64,000 nucleotides of DNA from RGIG9379 sp031553005. GTDB lineage: Bacteria > Bacteroidota > Bacteroidia > Bacteroidales > Paludibacteraceae. The notes below the pieces were generated by a model. It saw nothing but the letters and a program-made list of their open reading frames with translations. It was not told the DNA's origin and made no database searches. The position numbers were made by a program, and so were the translations under genes. Shown here in pieces: positions 32,915 to 44,115 of the stretch. The first letter of the stretch is position 1. Each line of letters begins with the position of its first letter. The stretch spans positions 116,887 to 180,886 of the forward strand of contig JAVBMA010000010.1 of NCBI GenBank assembly GCA_031553005.1, written 5' to 3'.

Positions 32915-35900
32915 ATGAAGTGCTATTTTTTGCTAACAACTACACTGTTTTTATTTTGTTTTACAAACATTCGCGCTGTTGATGTTGACCCCGTTTGGTC
33001 AGGCACCATAAATGGAAATTGCATTACGATTGGGAATACAAATACGAGGCTGAAAAACAATATAATTCCAACGAGTCGAGAGTTAGAGTTTATTGAAATA
33101 GAAAATATAACAGAAGGTATCCCGTCAAACTACGCAGAATCTGTTACAAATATTAGTTCAGCACCATTCTGCATACCCGCATCTTCAGGTTGCGATACCA
33201 CAGAAATTGAATTTGTTTATTTGTCGTGGGGAGGTAGAAGTAAAGACAAGAATAGTGTAAACGATATTCAAATATTCCTCGGAAAAGACGGAGTTTTCTT
33301 AAATGGTTCTGCGGCAAACATAACAAGTGAAAAATCATCTTTTCCTTTAATCGCCGGCAGCGACAAAGATGGCTATTATTCTTGCCATGCTGATATTACA
33401 TCTTATTTTAAAAATTTAATTAGCAACTCAACTTTTACCTTAGGGGATGTTTATGATTTCTATGTAAAAGACATAAAAACAGAATTGATTCCTTTCGAAA
33501 CAGAAGGATTGTTTTCCGGTTGGACATTAAATATCGTCTATAAAAAATGTTTAGATCCGAAAAGAAGCATTATGGTTTACTCTCCGGATGCTGCCGGAGA
33601 ATCAAACGCAAACGGAGGTAGCACAGACGGATTACCGATTCGTTATTCATTCGGGGACGCAGACCCTTACAATATAAGTGATACCATTGTATTTTGTTTT
33701 GCCGGATTTGGCGGACATTATTCCATTGATGATGATCTTATCATAATTAACAAAGAAAATAAATCTTCTTTTAACGCAACTGAAGAACGCTCTGCGGATA
33801 AAATTAAATTTCTCCCTAATAATGATGATCTAAATCCTTTCGGAAGTTCAATATTTTACAAACAAAACACCTGTGATATAACGCATGAATCTAAGTATAC
33901 ACGAGGTTTTGATATGCACGTCGCAAACATTCCTCCGGGAGATTTTAAGTATATCTCTAAAGGAGGAGACTCATTTGGTATATATATCAAAAAAACGAAT
34001 GAAAATCATTTTATTACAAATACAGTTATTATGATCGGCGCTCCGGACATTCCGGAAGCAAATATTTCCATGGTTCCGCAAAGTAATACCAATATTACTC
34101 CAGGAGAAACTTTTACAGTCGATATTTATGTTGCTGTTGGGGAAAACAATGAAGGGTTAAATAATATTAAGGTGGTTGTGCCTATTTCAGAATATATCGA
34201 ATCATTAGAATCGATTAAAATTACACCTATCACAGAAGTTTCTTCAAGTACCGCATCCGGAAGTGTAAAAATTTCTACTCCGGGCTTTTCTGCTGAGAGC
34301 CAGTACTTATATTATCTAAGGTCTAATCCGACCTATTATGGAGATCGTTTTAGCGAGAATGTAAAAACCAAAGTTGTCAATCCTTATTTAACGAAGAACT
34401 CATTGGAGAACGAGCAATACTTATTAAACGGCCCTAGCTCTTATATGATCAATTCGGAAATTACAATTGATTTTCCGAATCTCACAATACCTTCAAGCGT
34501 AAAAAACAGAGATGATGTTATTAAAATAACACTGACATTAAAAACAAAAGAGGCAGACGATCCTATTTATAATAAAGATGCTTACCTGAATAAAAAAGCA
34601 ACACTGATTCCGCAAGCAGAAATGTCTTTAAAAACAGCAAGTTCCAATGCTACCTCTATTTTTGAAAGTGGGAATAAATATAACAATGACTGGACGTGTT
34701 ACCGATGTAAATATGCTTGTAAAAATGCCTCCTCCGATATGTGTGATGGTGGCGGTGGCGGAAATGGAAGCGGTTATGGTGGCGGAAACGGTGGTGGCTA
34801 TGGTGGCGGAGGAGGTGGCTCCTGCGGCATTTTAACAGAAAACTCTATCTCAGGGAATAACGGTTTGCATAAGAGAAACGACGAGAAACTCATCGAAATA
34901 ACCATCAATGCCACAAGTGATTGCAGTACCGCTCCTCAAGTACTGCCCGACACCATCAGTTTGGCATTTTGTGAGACCTATGAGAATACGGTTTCGGCGT
35001 TGGATCTTCTCATAAAAGATGCTTATAATTTTGATATAGATAAGGTCGCTCTACAAGACTCTCTTCTTTGGGAGCGAATCAAGCGCGACAGCGTATTGGC
35101 TTTTTCTCAAAGACACGGAGTAAACAGAGCAATGATGGAGAAGCTACTTGGAACATCCAAAAACCCGATTAGTATATATGGAACAAACGGTAGCCACCAT
35201 AATGAACTGTATAACTTTTTAGACTGCCATAACCCTGCGGATCTTGCACTTATGGTAGATTCGATTGATTCTATTATCAATATGCGTATTGATGTCAGCA
35301 AATTGTTAGTTCTATTTGATGATAAAGACAGGGGGGCTCTTTTCGACGGTTTTTCTTCATCTTTTTCTATAACAGATGTTGCGCATCATGATCAAATGAT
35401 CCACGTTGAAGAGAGTAAAACAGGTTATATCTTTTTCGATTCGCCTTGGTTTTCCAGTGCACGAAATACCTCTTGTGACTCTTTTATTGTTGTAAAATTT
35501 ATAAAAACCGAAATTGAACCTCCGACTGTATTATACGAGAAAGAAGATCTTGCTTTCGGAGATACCATTTTTTTATGCAACGGAGTTGTCTTGCCTCCGG
35601 TAGAGGTAATAAAAACAACAACGCCTAACCTTTGGTATGTCGTTCATGCCAAGGCGGAAGACGAGGACGGGAATATTGTAGAAAATGACATTACTATTGA
35701 CAGAACTGCTTCTCAACGATTTGAATGGGATTTAAGCTTATTGAGAAACATAGACACGTCTATTTCCGGAGTTACTAAAATATCTCTCTACCAAGAGAGT
35801 GTCGATTGCAAAAGCGAAAATTTTGATTTTTACATCTCCATTTCTGATATTAAGGATGATTTTTCTCCAAAAACAGACGACTTAATAAAAACACATTGTC

Positions 35901-38900
35901 AATCTTTATCTTCTGCCGATTCGATTTCTTTAAAAATAGAGAAAACAGACGATGATATGATCGTTAACTGGTATTTTATGGAAAATGCAAATAGTTATTC
36001 GCTTATTGGAAAAAATCATGAGATAAATATCAGACAAGACAGCGCAGGTGTTTTTGCTTATGCCGTTTCCTTAGAGAAAAATAAGTGCGAGAGCAAAAGA
36101 GAACAATTTTATATTACCATCAACCCTAAGGCGAAACCTATTGCTCCGGTTACGATTCAAATGTGTCAAGGGTATGAATTGACGGAAAATAACATCAAAG
36201 CGAAAGTTTCGGCAAGAGAAACGACTGACGTAATTTATTGGTATAAATATTTATCAAACCCAAATTATACAGAATCGGAAAATATCGAAATGTCTATTGT
36301 CGAAGATCCGGTATCGTTGAGCGACCTTTTATCTGAGGTCAATTCCGAATACGAAGACCCGGATAGTTGCAACGATAAGTTTATGGTAGCCCAGCCAAAA
36401 ACAAAAAACGGCTGTTTTGGAGAAGCAACTTTAATTACAATCAAACCATGGTGCTACAAAAACGATGCGCCTACATTTAAAGGCAATATAGACTCTGTAC
36501 TCTATTGTTTAAATGATGTTCCGAACGAATTAAATTATTTTCTCGATGACAAATCAGGAAATTACAACGACAAATGGTTTTGGTATAATAGCTCCACCTC
36601 GTCCAACAACATCCCGAAATACACATTCGGTTCTAAATTCAATAGCACAATTACCTTTCCTCAAAATACTGCAAGCCTTAGTAGGAAAGAATACTTTGTT
36701 GCAAGAGTGGATAGCAACGGTTGCGTCAGTAAACCGGACACATTTACCGTGATTGTGGATAATAGTATCAAAGATTTCCCTATGGTCGGAGATACCACAA
36801 AAATGATTTTACAAGGCAGAACAGAACCTCTATTTCTGGATTATTGCAAAGGAGAAGACCTTTTTACAGTACTTCCAACCAAATCATATCCATCTCCGGA
36901 TTATGAATTAGAGTGGTATATGAAAGATGATTCCATTAGCGATTGCGATATAATGCCGACAAAAAAAGCAAAACGAAACAATGTTTTGATGAATTTTCAA
37001 TCGGTAGGCAGCACCGCATATTGCGTCCGGCAATCGACGAAACTCGGTTGCAAAGGGCCTTGGCTCAATGTCGAAATTACGATTAACGATTCGATAAGAG
37101 AAAAACCGGTTATCAACCCTATTACTATTTGTCAAGGAGAATCGATAAGTATTCCGGATTCGATTTTCAATCCATATCCCCATTTAATAATGGAATATTA
37201 CAACAATGACAAAGATTCGATTTCAAGGAATGATCTTAAAATAGATACCAACATCGCGGGTGTATTCAAAAATATTTTTTACGTTTCATTGAAAGATCCA
37301 AATAACGAATGCGAAGGCGTACTCGTTGGCATTGACGTAACCATTAACAAAAAACCGGGATTACCGGAAGTCGGCAAGACGGATTTGTATTTCTGCGAAG
37401 ATGCGAGTTTGATTGATTTAGTCGAAAAATCAGGGGCTAAAATCAATCCGGCAGATATTGATACGAAACTTATTTGGGAACCGTCAAGCACATTGGCGGC
37501 AAACCGGGAAATGAACAACCTTTCTTATTTCGTTTACCAGCAAGACACGTTATCGAATTGTGTGGGAGATAAAGTGGAGATGAAAGTTTCGGTTGAAAAG
37601 ACGTTTAATTATAAACAGATTGACACTATCCGGTTATGTAGCAATACAACATTTGGGTTGGAAAATCTTGTAAAAAAATCAATTACCAACACAAGCGCCA
37701 TTCTTCCGCAAACGAAAATAGGCTATTCTATTCAAAAATTGAATGGCACTACGCCGGGGGCAAGTGTTTCGGGTACAATTGCGTCCTCAAAAAGCGCGTA
37801 TCAAACCGATGTGCAACGTTTTTACATTCAGATAAAAGATACTGTGAACGGTTGTTTTGCTACTGACACGGCAACGATTATATTCCAATCGCTGCCGGTT
37901 ATTCAGCCGATAGCGGACATTGTGGTTTGTCAATTTACTGACACGGTACTGCCTACGCCTGTTAACCCCGCCTACAATTTTGAGTGGAAACGGGCAGACG
38001 GTTCACGCATTTCCGACCCGCAACATTTTCAGTTGGAGATCAGCGAAACAATTCGCTTGGTTGCCGTTACAAATGACACCTTGCTGTGTGCAGATAGCGT
38101 TTTTGTAAAGATGGACATCAAGCAAAATCCGCTCGCGGCGAATGTTCAAAACGATACCGTTTGCCAATTTACAGGAAATGTGGATTTGAAATACGCCATC
38201 AATCCGGCAGGCGCTACCGATTTTCGTGTCCGCTGGTTCGATGAATCGGGCAATGAACTTTTACAAAACATATTAAACACCAACATAGATTTTGCCACAC
38301 CTACATTGATTCGAAAATTCACGGCGCGACAAGAGAACATCTATACCGGCTGCTTTAAAGACACCACAATTTCGATTGTTATCAAAAAAGCATACACACT
38401 GAATATGCCGGATATAAATCCGGTTTGTCAGCCAACAACGGTTGATTTGAAAGGCGATGTCAATCATTATCTAAACACTATTGGCGTGCAAGGAGTTGCG
38501 GTGGAGTATTTCAAATTGGGCGAATCGGCCCCAATCAGCGGGGAAAATATCAAATATACCAACGGGCGCGACAGCGTGCAATATATCTATAAAATTGACG
38601 GCGGAGTCTGTCAATCCGCCGACACAGTGTGGGTGGTAATAAACCAAAAACCGTATGTACCTCAGATTGCTAACGGTGTAGACACGGTTTACTTCTGTGC
38701 CGACAACGCGCCGCTTTTCCTTTTGGCTAAAAACACGAACTTCGACTTGATTAACACACAAATTTTGTGGAACGGAACGACTATCGGCGATTCACTCCAA
38801 CTTGCGACAGGTATTGTGCAACAAAAAATCAGCGCCATTTCGGTCAATAAAAACAGTGGCTGCGAGAGCGATGCTGCGGAAGTTGTAGCGGTTATTGCCG

Positions 38901-41900
38901 CACCGATTAAAGTTTCGCCACTTGCCACATTGGAGTACTGCGCCGGCGAGACGGTCAATTTGGATTCAATAGCCCGCAAATCATTCATTGTTGATGAAAA
39001 ACATCTCTCCAACATCAACTTAATAACTAAGAAAAACGGAAACACCGTTACAAATATAAAAGCACTAAGCGCCACAGTACAAGACACGTCAACCTATGTT
39101 TTCACGCTGACCGATGAACTAACCGGCTGTACAGCAAGCAATAGTGCTACTATTATTTTCCACGCATTGCCTACATTGCAAATAGCAGGAAATACAACTA
39201 TCTGCCAAACTGAAATATTGAATTTGCAGGCAACGGGCGATGACCGGAGCATCAATTACACTTGGAAATACGACTTGAGCGGAGGCTATATCAGCACCGA
39301 AAAAACAGTCGCTATTTCCGAATTGCAACACGACACCACGCTCTATTTAACCGGAAAATTAGCTGTATTAGACCGTTGCGAAAGCACGGTTTTGCAACAC
39401 ATTACAGTAAATCCGCAACCGGAAAAATTACGTGATACCACTTTCTATTTCTGCCAGGACACATTGGGCTTAGATCAAACCATCACGTTGAGCAAAACGG
39501 CGATCCATTATCTCTTGCAATGGTATGACGAGAATAAAAACGTACTCGGAAATCCTTCCGCAAACAACACAGTTTCCATCAAAGAGTCTAAAACGATGAC
39601 TTTCTTTGTGAAACAAATCAATCAAAATACACTATGCGAAAGTGAATTTGCAAAAATAAACGTAACCGTGAAACCGCAAATCAACGTAACGTTGAACGAC
39701 CCTGCGCCAATCTGCGCACCGGAAACGTTCGACTTGACGAGTTTCGCATTTGGCACGGCAGCGGCTAACGGTCAAAATCCACAACCATACCAATACATCT
39801 ATTTAGGAGACAACAGTGAGGTGACCGCTCCTGCATCTATCAGCCACAGCGGACAATACCGAATCAACTATGCCTATACGGATGCAATTCGTTGTTCGGC
39901 AAGCGGAGTTGTTTTTATTACCATCAACCCCAAACCGGCACAGCCTGCACTCAGCAAGCGTTTCTATCCGTTCTGCCAAACAGGAAACGATGAAACTATC
40001 TCGCTTAGCCAGATAGCCGGAGACTACACGTTCGTATGGAAAAAAGAGGGATCGGCAACTACAATCGCAAGCAACAATTACACCGTGAGCACCACGTTGC
40101 CAACTGCACAAACGCTCATTGTTTGGCGAAGAGACACCCTCACCGGTTGCGAGAGCGACACCGTGCAGTTGCATTACCAAGTACTGGATTCGATCAAGCA
40201 CCAAGCCATTGCCGATATAGAAATCTGCGATGGGCAAGAAGTAGATTTAGAGAATATTGCCAACGAAACATTCCGTTCGGGCAATGCACTTATGTTTACG
40301 TTTTTTAATATTACCGGAGGACAATCAGTTTCGATAACCAATGTTAATACGATCATGCAAGCGGGCGACTACCTCATTCGTGCTAAAGACGTATACTCCG
40401 GGTGCGAGGCGCAAGAGAGCGTGCGCGTGATTACCAACACGCCACCGCAAATTTCAATAAACGGCAAAACGGTATTATGTGCCAACGAAAAATTGGAACT
40501 TACCGTCGTTTCAACCGATGCTGTGCAACCTGCTTTCACTTGGTATGACAATAAAAAAACAGAGATTTTGAGAAACGCAAACACACTTCAACGAAACATC
40601 GTTTTGGCAAATAAAGACCAATCTCAAAAAGATACGTTCTATGTAAAATCCGTTGATTTGAAAGGGTGCGAAACAGAGCAACTGATTGAAGTGCTTACCA
40701 ACCCTATCCCGCAACGTCTGCAAGATTCAACCGTAATTTTCTGTCAAGACAACACGACAAAAACAATTTCGGTGCTTTACGATTCTAAATACACATTGCT
40801 AATAAACGATTTGGCACAAAGCCAAATCCACGTACCGATAGACTCGGTGCACGCACCGTCATTCATTATCCGTCAGAAAAACGAACTGACCGGTTGCGTA
40901 AGCGAGCCTGCCCTCGTGCAAGTAACGGTAGCTCCGGCGGTGCAGTTCCAACTGCCTGTCATCGATCTGCTATGCGCACCGGCAACTATCGATTTGAAAA
41001 CATTGGCTCACAACTCAATCTCCGCTGGTACGGCTCCGTTTACTATTACAGATGCTAAAAACGGCAACCTAACGTTGGTAGATTTGAACTATTTAAACCA
41101 AGTTGATTCTTCGGGCACATATACGCTAACCATTACAGACAAATATGGATGCACAAGTACGAGCGAAGTTCAAGTGAATATTTTCGCTCAACTCAATATT
41201 CCGGAAGCATTGGATTTAAGTTTTTGCCAAAACAGCGGTAACCAGTTACTCACCGCCTCGCCGACCGGAGCAAACAACCTATTGCAATGGGCTGACGAAA
41301 CAGGAGTTTTCACAGATTCTATCTTCGTTTCTACGGAAAATACAGTGAGTAAAAAAACCTATTATGTACGCCACAAAAACAGCCTCAACAGTTGCGTGAG
41401 CGAAAAGCAAACAGCGCGCGTTAGCGTACACCCGGCGATACGTCCGGCTCTTGCCGACACGGTGTTGTGTTTCGGTTCTTCGCTTGACTTGAAAGCAATG
41501 GCAGCCGCAAATATTAAAGGAGGAACGAATCCTATACCAAACACTTATGCATCCATTCCTGCCGTCATCTTCTCGCCGCAAAACATTGTGGCTAATGGAA
41601 CCTTTGTTGTAACCTACATCGACGATTCCGGTGTTTGTACAGCAAGCGATACATTAAATGTATCATTCGATAGTGAGATAAGCCTTGCTATTTCAGGAAA
41701 CACCACTATTTGTGCGGGCGACACTTTGCGTCTGAAAGCCGACGAAACAGATACCTACTCATGGAGTTTCGAGAACACAACAGTACATGCTAATGAACTC
41801 GTATTCCCAACTACCCTTGCGGTATACAACCCTGTCGGATTAGAGCGCAATGAGGTTGTCTCTCTCAAGGCAAGCCGATTGATAGACCCGGTACGCAACC

Positions 41901-43900
41901 TGACATGTAGTAACAGTAAAGATATTTCGGTAACAATCAAAAGAGTGCCGGAACTGATTGCCGGAAGAATGGACACAAGCTTCTGCCAAAACACAACAGC
42001 ACAACCGTTAGTATTAACCCCGACTCAAACTGATGCTCACATTGAATGGCAAGACATAAACGGCATACTCGTTCCAAATACACAAACGGCGGGCGATGCT
42101 GCTTACCAATTCCGCCAATCGCTGAATGGTTGCTACACCGCTTGGCAAGACTATACGGTAATGATTCAAGAGGCGATTACCGAAAAAATGACACTGCGCG
42201 ACACTGTTTACTGTATCAACGAAACGGCAATGCCGTTGAGTTCAATTGCCGTGCCAACCGGCTACACCGTAAAATGGTATGATTCGAGCAATACTGAGTT
42301 GAGCAACCTGTTACCTTCGACCACAACCGCCGGAACGGAGCATTTCTATGCCCGATTGAACAAAGGCGTCTGTACCGGAGAAATTGCTGAAATAACTATT
42401 TACACGCAGTCGCGTCCGGAAAAACCACAAGTAGACTCTGATATTATTTTATGTCAAAACAGTGGCGACCAAACGTTGCAAGCACGCTCGTCTGATGCTC
42501 ATGCTCAATTTAGTTGGTATGCAAACAATATCGACAATCAACTAACTACGCCGATAGTGATGACCGACAAGGCCGCATTGGGCGAAAAATCATACTTCGT
42601 GGCGCAATCCACCTTGCGCGGATGCGAAAGCGAACGGGCAGAGGTCAAAATCCGCATCGTGGAGAGTCCTGCATCGCATAACTTGCGAATCGACACTTGC
42701 GCCAACTCGCATCTGACAATTGCGGAGGTTGCCCGCATCAACCGCATCAACGAAACCATTGATACCCTTTGGCACGGAGCCAATCGGGATCTACGCATTG
42801 CGCTGCAAAGCAACATTGGCAACACAGCAGGTATTTACCATTTTAGCGTGTCTGATGAAAACAATTGTCATGCCATACACCGCCTGGAAGTTTTTGCCCA
42901 CAAACCGGAAAATATCTTATTGAGAAATACACCTTCGATCTATTGCTACGGAGACTCGGCACGTTTCGAGGTTTCGGCAGATAATGCCAGAGAGTACATT
43001 TGGGAGAACATAACCACCGGCAGTACGACGTATGGAACCGTCTATCATCAGCCGATTTTGGAAGCTACCGATTTCATGGTAATTATTTCAGAAAACGTGC
43101 ACGAATGTAAGGACACGCTTCATTTTTCAGCGGCTACCTATCCGCAAACGCAAATCAAAATCAGCGGCGACAGCACCATTTGCGTAGGCAGCAATGCGAT
43201 ATTGGCATTGCGTACACCTCTTACAGATATCATGTGGACAATGCCTGATTTAACTACTCGTACCGGTAGCGAAATTACATTTGCTCCGGAACAAACAGAG
43301 CGCATTACAGTGAGCGGACAAGACATAAATAATTGTCCGGCAACAAAACAGATACTCATAACAGTGGCGCCGATTCCGGATCCTCAAATAGGAATCAGGA
43401 AACTTATTGCTTCTGAAAGCTATCACATCAATCGCGACACGGCCGAGATCTATTTCCATGAAACAGCACTGCCGGAATATTATGAAAGTCCATATACCTA
43501 CTATTGGAATTTTGGCAACGGACAGACAATGACTTCCGAAAACAACGACCCAATTTGGTACGAATACGAAGACCGTCATGTGAGATTAATTAAGAATTTT
43601 AACGTAACACTTACCGTCGCGCACGCCTTTGGTTGCGAAGGATCAACCACTGCCAGTATAACCGTAGATCCGGATTTCCATGTACCAAACACCTACGCTC
43701 AGAGCGAAGGGGTGTTTATGGAAAAATATGAGTTGGAGATTTTCGACCGCGTGGGCAATTTAATCCATCGTGGCGAAGGCTGGGACGGAAACTACAAGGG
43801 CAAACCGGCATTTACAGACACTTATTTCTATGCCATTACTTACTATATTGATGGGCAAAAAAATATCAAAACCGGATTTGTTACACTTATAAGTAAGTAA
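32915..43900 (+). CDS. Giant T9SS-secreted surface protein, type B sorting tail
   Basis: A 3661-residue exported protein. The signal peptide is MKCYFLLTTTLFLFCF, cut after about residue 21 (IRA). Residues 1-600 form a surface-protein head; a glycine-rich hinge with CDGGGGGNGSG lies near 610-640. From about 1000 to 3400 there are many 80-100-residue beta modules, each opening near a phenylalanine/isoleucine-Cys-Gln (FCQ/ICQ) motif and ending with a V-x-I strand, like PKD/Ig-type repeats of SprB-like adhesins. A PKD-like domain precedes the end (YYWNFGNGQTM), and the last 80 residues (YELEIFDRVGNLIH, GWDGNYKGKPA, TGFVTLISK) are the T9SS type B (gliding-associated) sorting domain. A SprF-like gene follows. 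Adhesion is inferred. Confidence 0.88.
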   Translation: MKCYFLLTTTLFLFCFTNIRAVDVDPVWSGTINGNCITIGNTNTRLKNNIIPTSRELEFIEIENITEGIPSNYAESVTNISSAPFCIPASSGCDTTEIEFVYLSWGGRSKDKNSVNDIQIFLGKDGVFLNGSAANITSEKSSFPLIAGSDKDGYYSCHADITSYFKNLISNSTFTLGDVYDFYVKDIKTELIPFETEGLFSGWTLNIVYKKCLDPKRSIMVYSPDAAGESNANGGSTDGLPIRYSFGDADPYNISDTIVFCFAGFGGHYSIDDDLIIINKENKSSFNATEERSADKIKFLPNNDDLNPFGSSIFYKQNTCDITHESKYTRGFDMHVANIPPGDFKYISKGGDSFGIYIKKTNENHFITNTVIMIGAPDIPEANISMVPQSNTNITPGETFTVDIYVAVGENNEGLNNIKVVVPISEYIESLESIKITPITEVSSSTASGSVKISTPGFSAESQYLYYLRSNPTYYGDRFSENVKTKVVNPYLTKNSLENEQYLLNGPSSYMINSEITIDFPNLTIPSSVKNRDDVIKITLTLKTKEADDPIYNKDAYLNKKATLIPQAEMSLKTASSNATSIFESGNKYNNDWTCYRCKYACKNASSDMCDGGGGGNGSGYGGGNGGGYGGGGGGSCGILTENSISGNNGLHKRNDEKLIEITINATSDCSTAPQVLPDTISLAFCETYENTVSALDLLIKDAYNFDIDKVALQDSLLWERIKRDSVLAFSQRHGVNRAMMEKLLGTSKNPISIYGTNGSHHNELYNFLDCHNPADLALMVDSIDSIINMRIDVSKLLVLFDDKDRGALFDGFSSSFSITDVAHHDQMIHVEESKTGYIFFDSPWFSSARNTSCDSFIVVKFIKTEIEPPTVLYEKEDLAFGDTIFLCNGVVLPPVEVIKTTTPNLWYVVHAKAEDEDGNIVENDITIDRTASQRFEWDLSLLRNIDTSISGVTKISLYQESVDCKSENFDFYISISDIKDDFSPKTDDLIKTHCQSLSSADSISLKIEKTDDDMIVNWYFMENANSYSLIGKNHEINIRQDSAGVFAYAVSLEKNKCESKREQFYITINPKAKPIAPVTIQMCQGYELTENNIKAKVSARETTDVIYWYKYLSNPNYTESENIEMSIVEDPVSLSDLLSEVNSEYEDPDSCNDKFMVAQPKTKNGCFGEATLITIKPWCYKNDAPTFKGNIDSVLYCLNDVPNELNYFLDDKSGNYNDKWFWYNSSTSSNNIPKYTFGSKFNSTITFPQNTASLSRKEYFVARVDSNGCVSKPDTFTVIVDNSIKDFPMVGDTTKMILQGRTEPLFLDYCKGEDLFTVLPTKSYPSPDYELEWYMKDDSISDCDIMPTKKAKRNNVLMNFQSVGSTAYCVRQSTKLGCKGPWLNVEITINDSIREKPVINPITICQGESISIPDSIFNPYPHLIMEYYNNDKDSISRNDLKIDTNIAGVFKNIFYVSLKDPNNECEGVLVGIDVTINKKPGLPEVGKTDLYFCEDASLIDLVEKSGAKINPADIDTKLIWEPSSTLAANREMNNLSYFVYQQDTLSNCVGDKVEMKVSVEKTFNYKQIDTIRLCSNTTFGLENLVKKSITNTSAILPQTKIGYSIQKLNGTTPGASVSGTIASSKSAYQTDVQRFYIQIKDTVNGCFATDTATIIFQSLPVIQPIADIVVCQFTDTVLPTPVNPAYNFEWKRADGSRISDPQHFQLEISETIRLVAVTNDTLLCADSVFVKMDIKQNPLAANVQNDTVCQFTGNVDLKYAINPAGATDFRVRWFDESGNELLQNILNTNIDFATPTLIRKFTARQENIYTGCFKDTTISIVIKKAYTLNMPDINPVCQPTTVDLKGDVNHYLNTIGVQGVAVEYFKLGESAPISGENIKYTNGRDSVQYIYKIDGGVCQSADTVWVVINQKPYVPQIANGVDTVYFCADNAPLFLLAKNTNFDLINTQILWNGTTIGDSLQLATGIVQQKISAISVNKNSGCESDAAEVVAVIAAPIKVSPLATLEYCAGETVNLDSIARKSFIVDEKHLSNINLITKKNGNTVTNIKALSATVQDTSTYVFTLTDELTGCTASNSATIIFHALPTLQIAGNTTICQTEILNLQATGDDRSINYTWKYDLSGGYISTEKTVAISELQHDTTLYLTGKLAVLDRCESTVLQHITVNPQPEKLRDTTFYFCQDTLGLDQTITLSKTAIHYLLQWYDENKNVLGNPSANNTVSIKESKTMTFFVKQINQNTLCESEFAKINVTVKPQINVTLNDPAPICAPETFDLTSFAFGTAAANGQNPQPYQYIYLGDNSEVTAPASISHSGQYRINYAYTDAIRCSASGVVFITINPKPAQPALSKRFYPFCQTGNDETISLSQIAGDYTFVWKKEGSATTIASNNYTVSTTLPTAQTLIVWRRDTLTGCESDTVQLHYQVLDSIKHQAIADIEICDGQEVDLENIANETFRSGNALMFTFFNITGGQSVSITNVNTIMQAGDYLIRAKDVYSGCEAQESVRVITNTPPQISINGKTVLCANEKLELTVVSTDAVQPAFTWYDNKKTEILRNANTLQRNIVLANKDQSQKDTFYVKSVDLKGCETEQLIEVLTNPIPQRLQDSTVIFCQDNTTKTISVLYDSKYTLLINDLAQSQIHVPIDSVHAPSFIIRQKNELTGCVSEPALVQVTVAPAVQFQLPVIDLLCAPATIDLKTLAHNSISAGTAPFTITDAKNGNLTLVDLNYLNQVDSSGTYTLTITDKYGCTSTSEVQVNIFAQLNIPEALDLSFCQNSGNQLLTASPTGANNLLQWADETGVFTDSIFVSTENTVSKKTYYVRHKNSLNSCVSEKQTARVSVHPAIRPALADTVLCFGSSLDLKAMAAANIKGGTNPIPNTYASIPAVIFSPQNIVANGTFVVTYIDDSGVCTASDTLNVSFDSEISLAISGNTTICAGDTLRLKADETDTYSWSFENTTVHANELVFPTTLAVYNPVGLERNEVVSLKASRLIDPVRNLTCSNSKDISVTIKRVPELIAGRMDTSFCQNTTAQPLVLTPTQTDAHIEWQDINGILVPNTQTAGDAAYQFRQSLNGCYTAWQDYTVMIQEAITEKMTLRDTVYCINETAMPLSSIAVPTGYTVKWYDSSNTELSNLLPSTTTAGTEHFYARLNKGVCTGEIAEITIYTQSRPEKPQVDSDIILCQNSGDQTLQARSSDAHAQFSWYANNIDNQLTTPIVMTDKAALGEKSYFVAQSTLRGCESERAEVKIRIVESPASHNLRIDTCANSHLTIAEVARINRINETIDTLWHGANRDLRIALQSNIGNTAGIYHFSVSDENNCHAIHRLEVFAHKPENILLRNTPSIYCYGDSARFEVSADNAREYIWENITTGSTTYGTVYHQPILEATDFMVIISENVHECKDTLHFSAATYPQTQIKISGDSTICVGSNAILALRTPLTDIMWTMPDLTTRTGSEITFAPEQTERITVSGQDINNCPATKQILITVAPIPDPQIGIRKLIASESYHINRDTAEIYFHETALPEYYESPYTYYWNFGNGQTMTSENNDPIWYEYEDRHVRLIKNFNVTLTVAHAFGCEGSTTASITVDPDFHVPNTYAQSEGVFMEKYELEIFDRVGNLIHRGEGWDGNYKGKPAFTDTYFYAITYYIDGQKNIKTGFVTLISK

Positions 43901-43925
43901 TAAGATTTAATGATGCATTTAGAGA

Positions 43926-44006
43926 AGTAGACAAAGTAAACAAGTTGACAAGTAAACGAGAATAAAAATGGCTTGTTTACTTTGTTTACTCGTCAATTCG
44001 TTTACT
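43926..44006. repeat. Palindromic repeat, copy right of the giant gene
   Basis: A 19-base arm (43926-43944) pairs with 43972-43990 at 18 of 19 positions; a nested 9-bp pair (43951-43959 with 43998-44006) follows. It begins 26 bases after the stop of the giant gene and may double as its terminator. Related to 32631-32677. Confidence 0.6.
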
Positions 44007-44115
44007 AAAATTCTTTATAAAACTTAAGATAATAATTTTCAAAAAAAGATAGTGTATAGTCAAGGATTTCAGCCTTAAATATACATTATTGTAAAAACAA
44101 CGACATTCGAATTAA

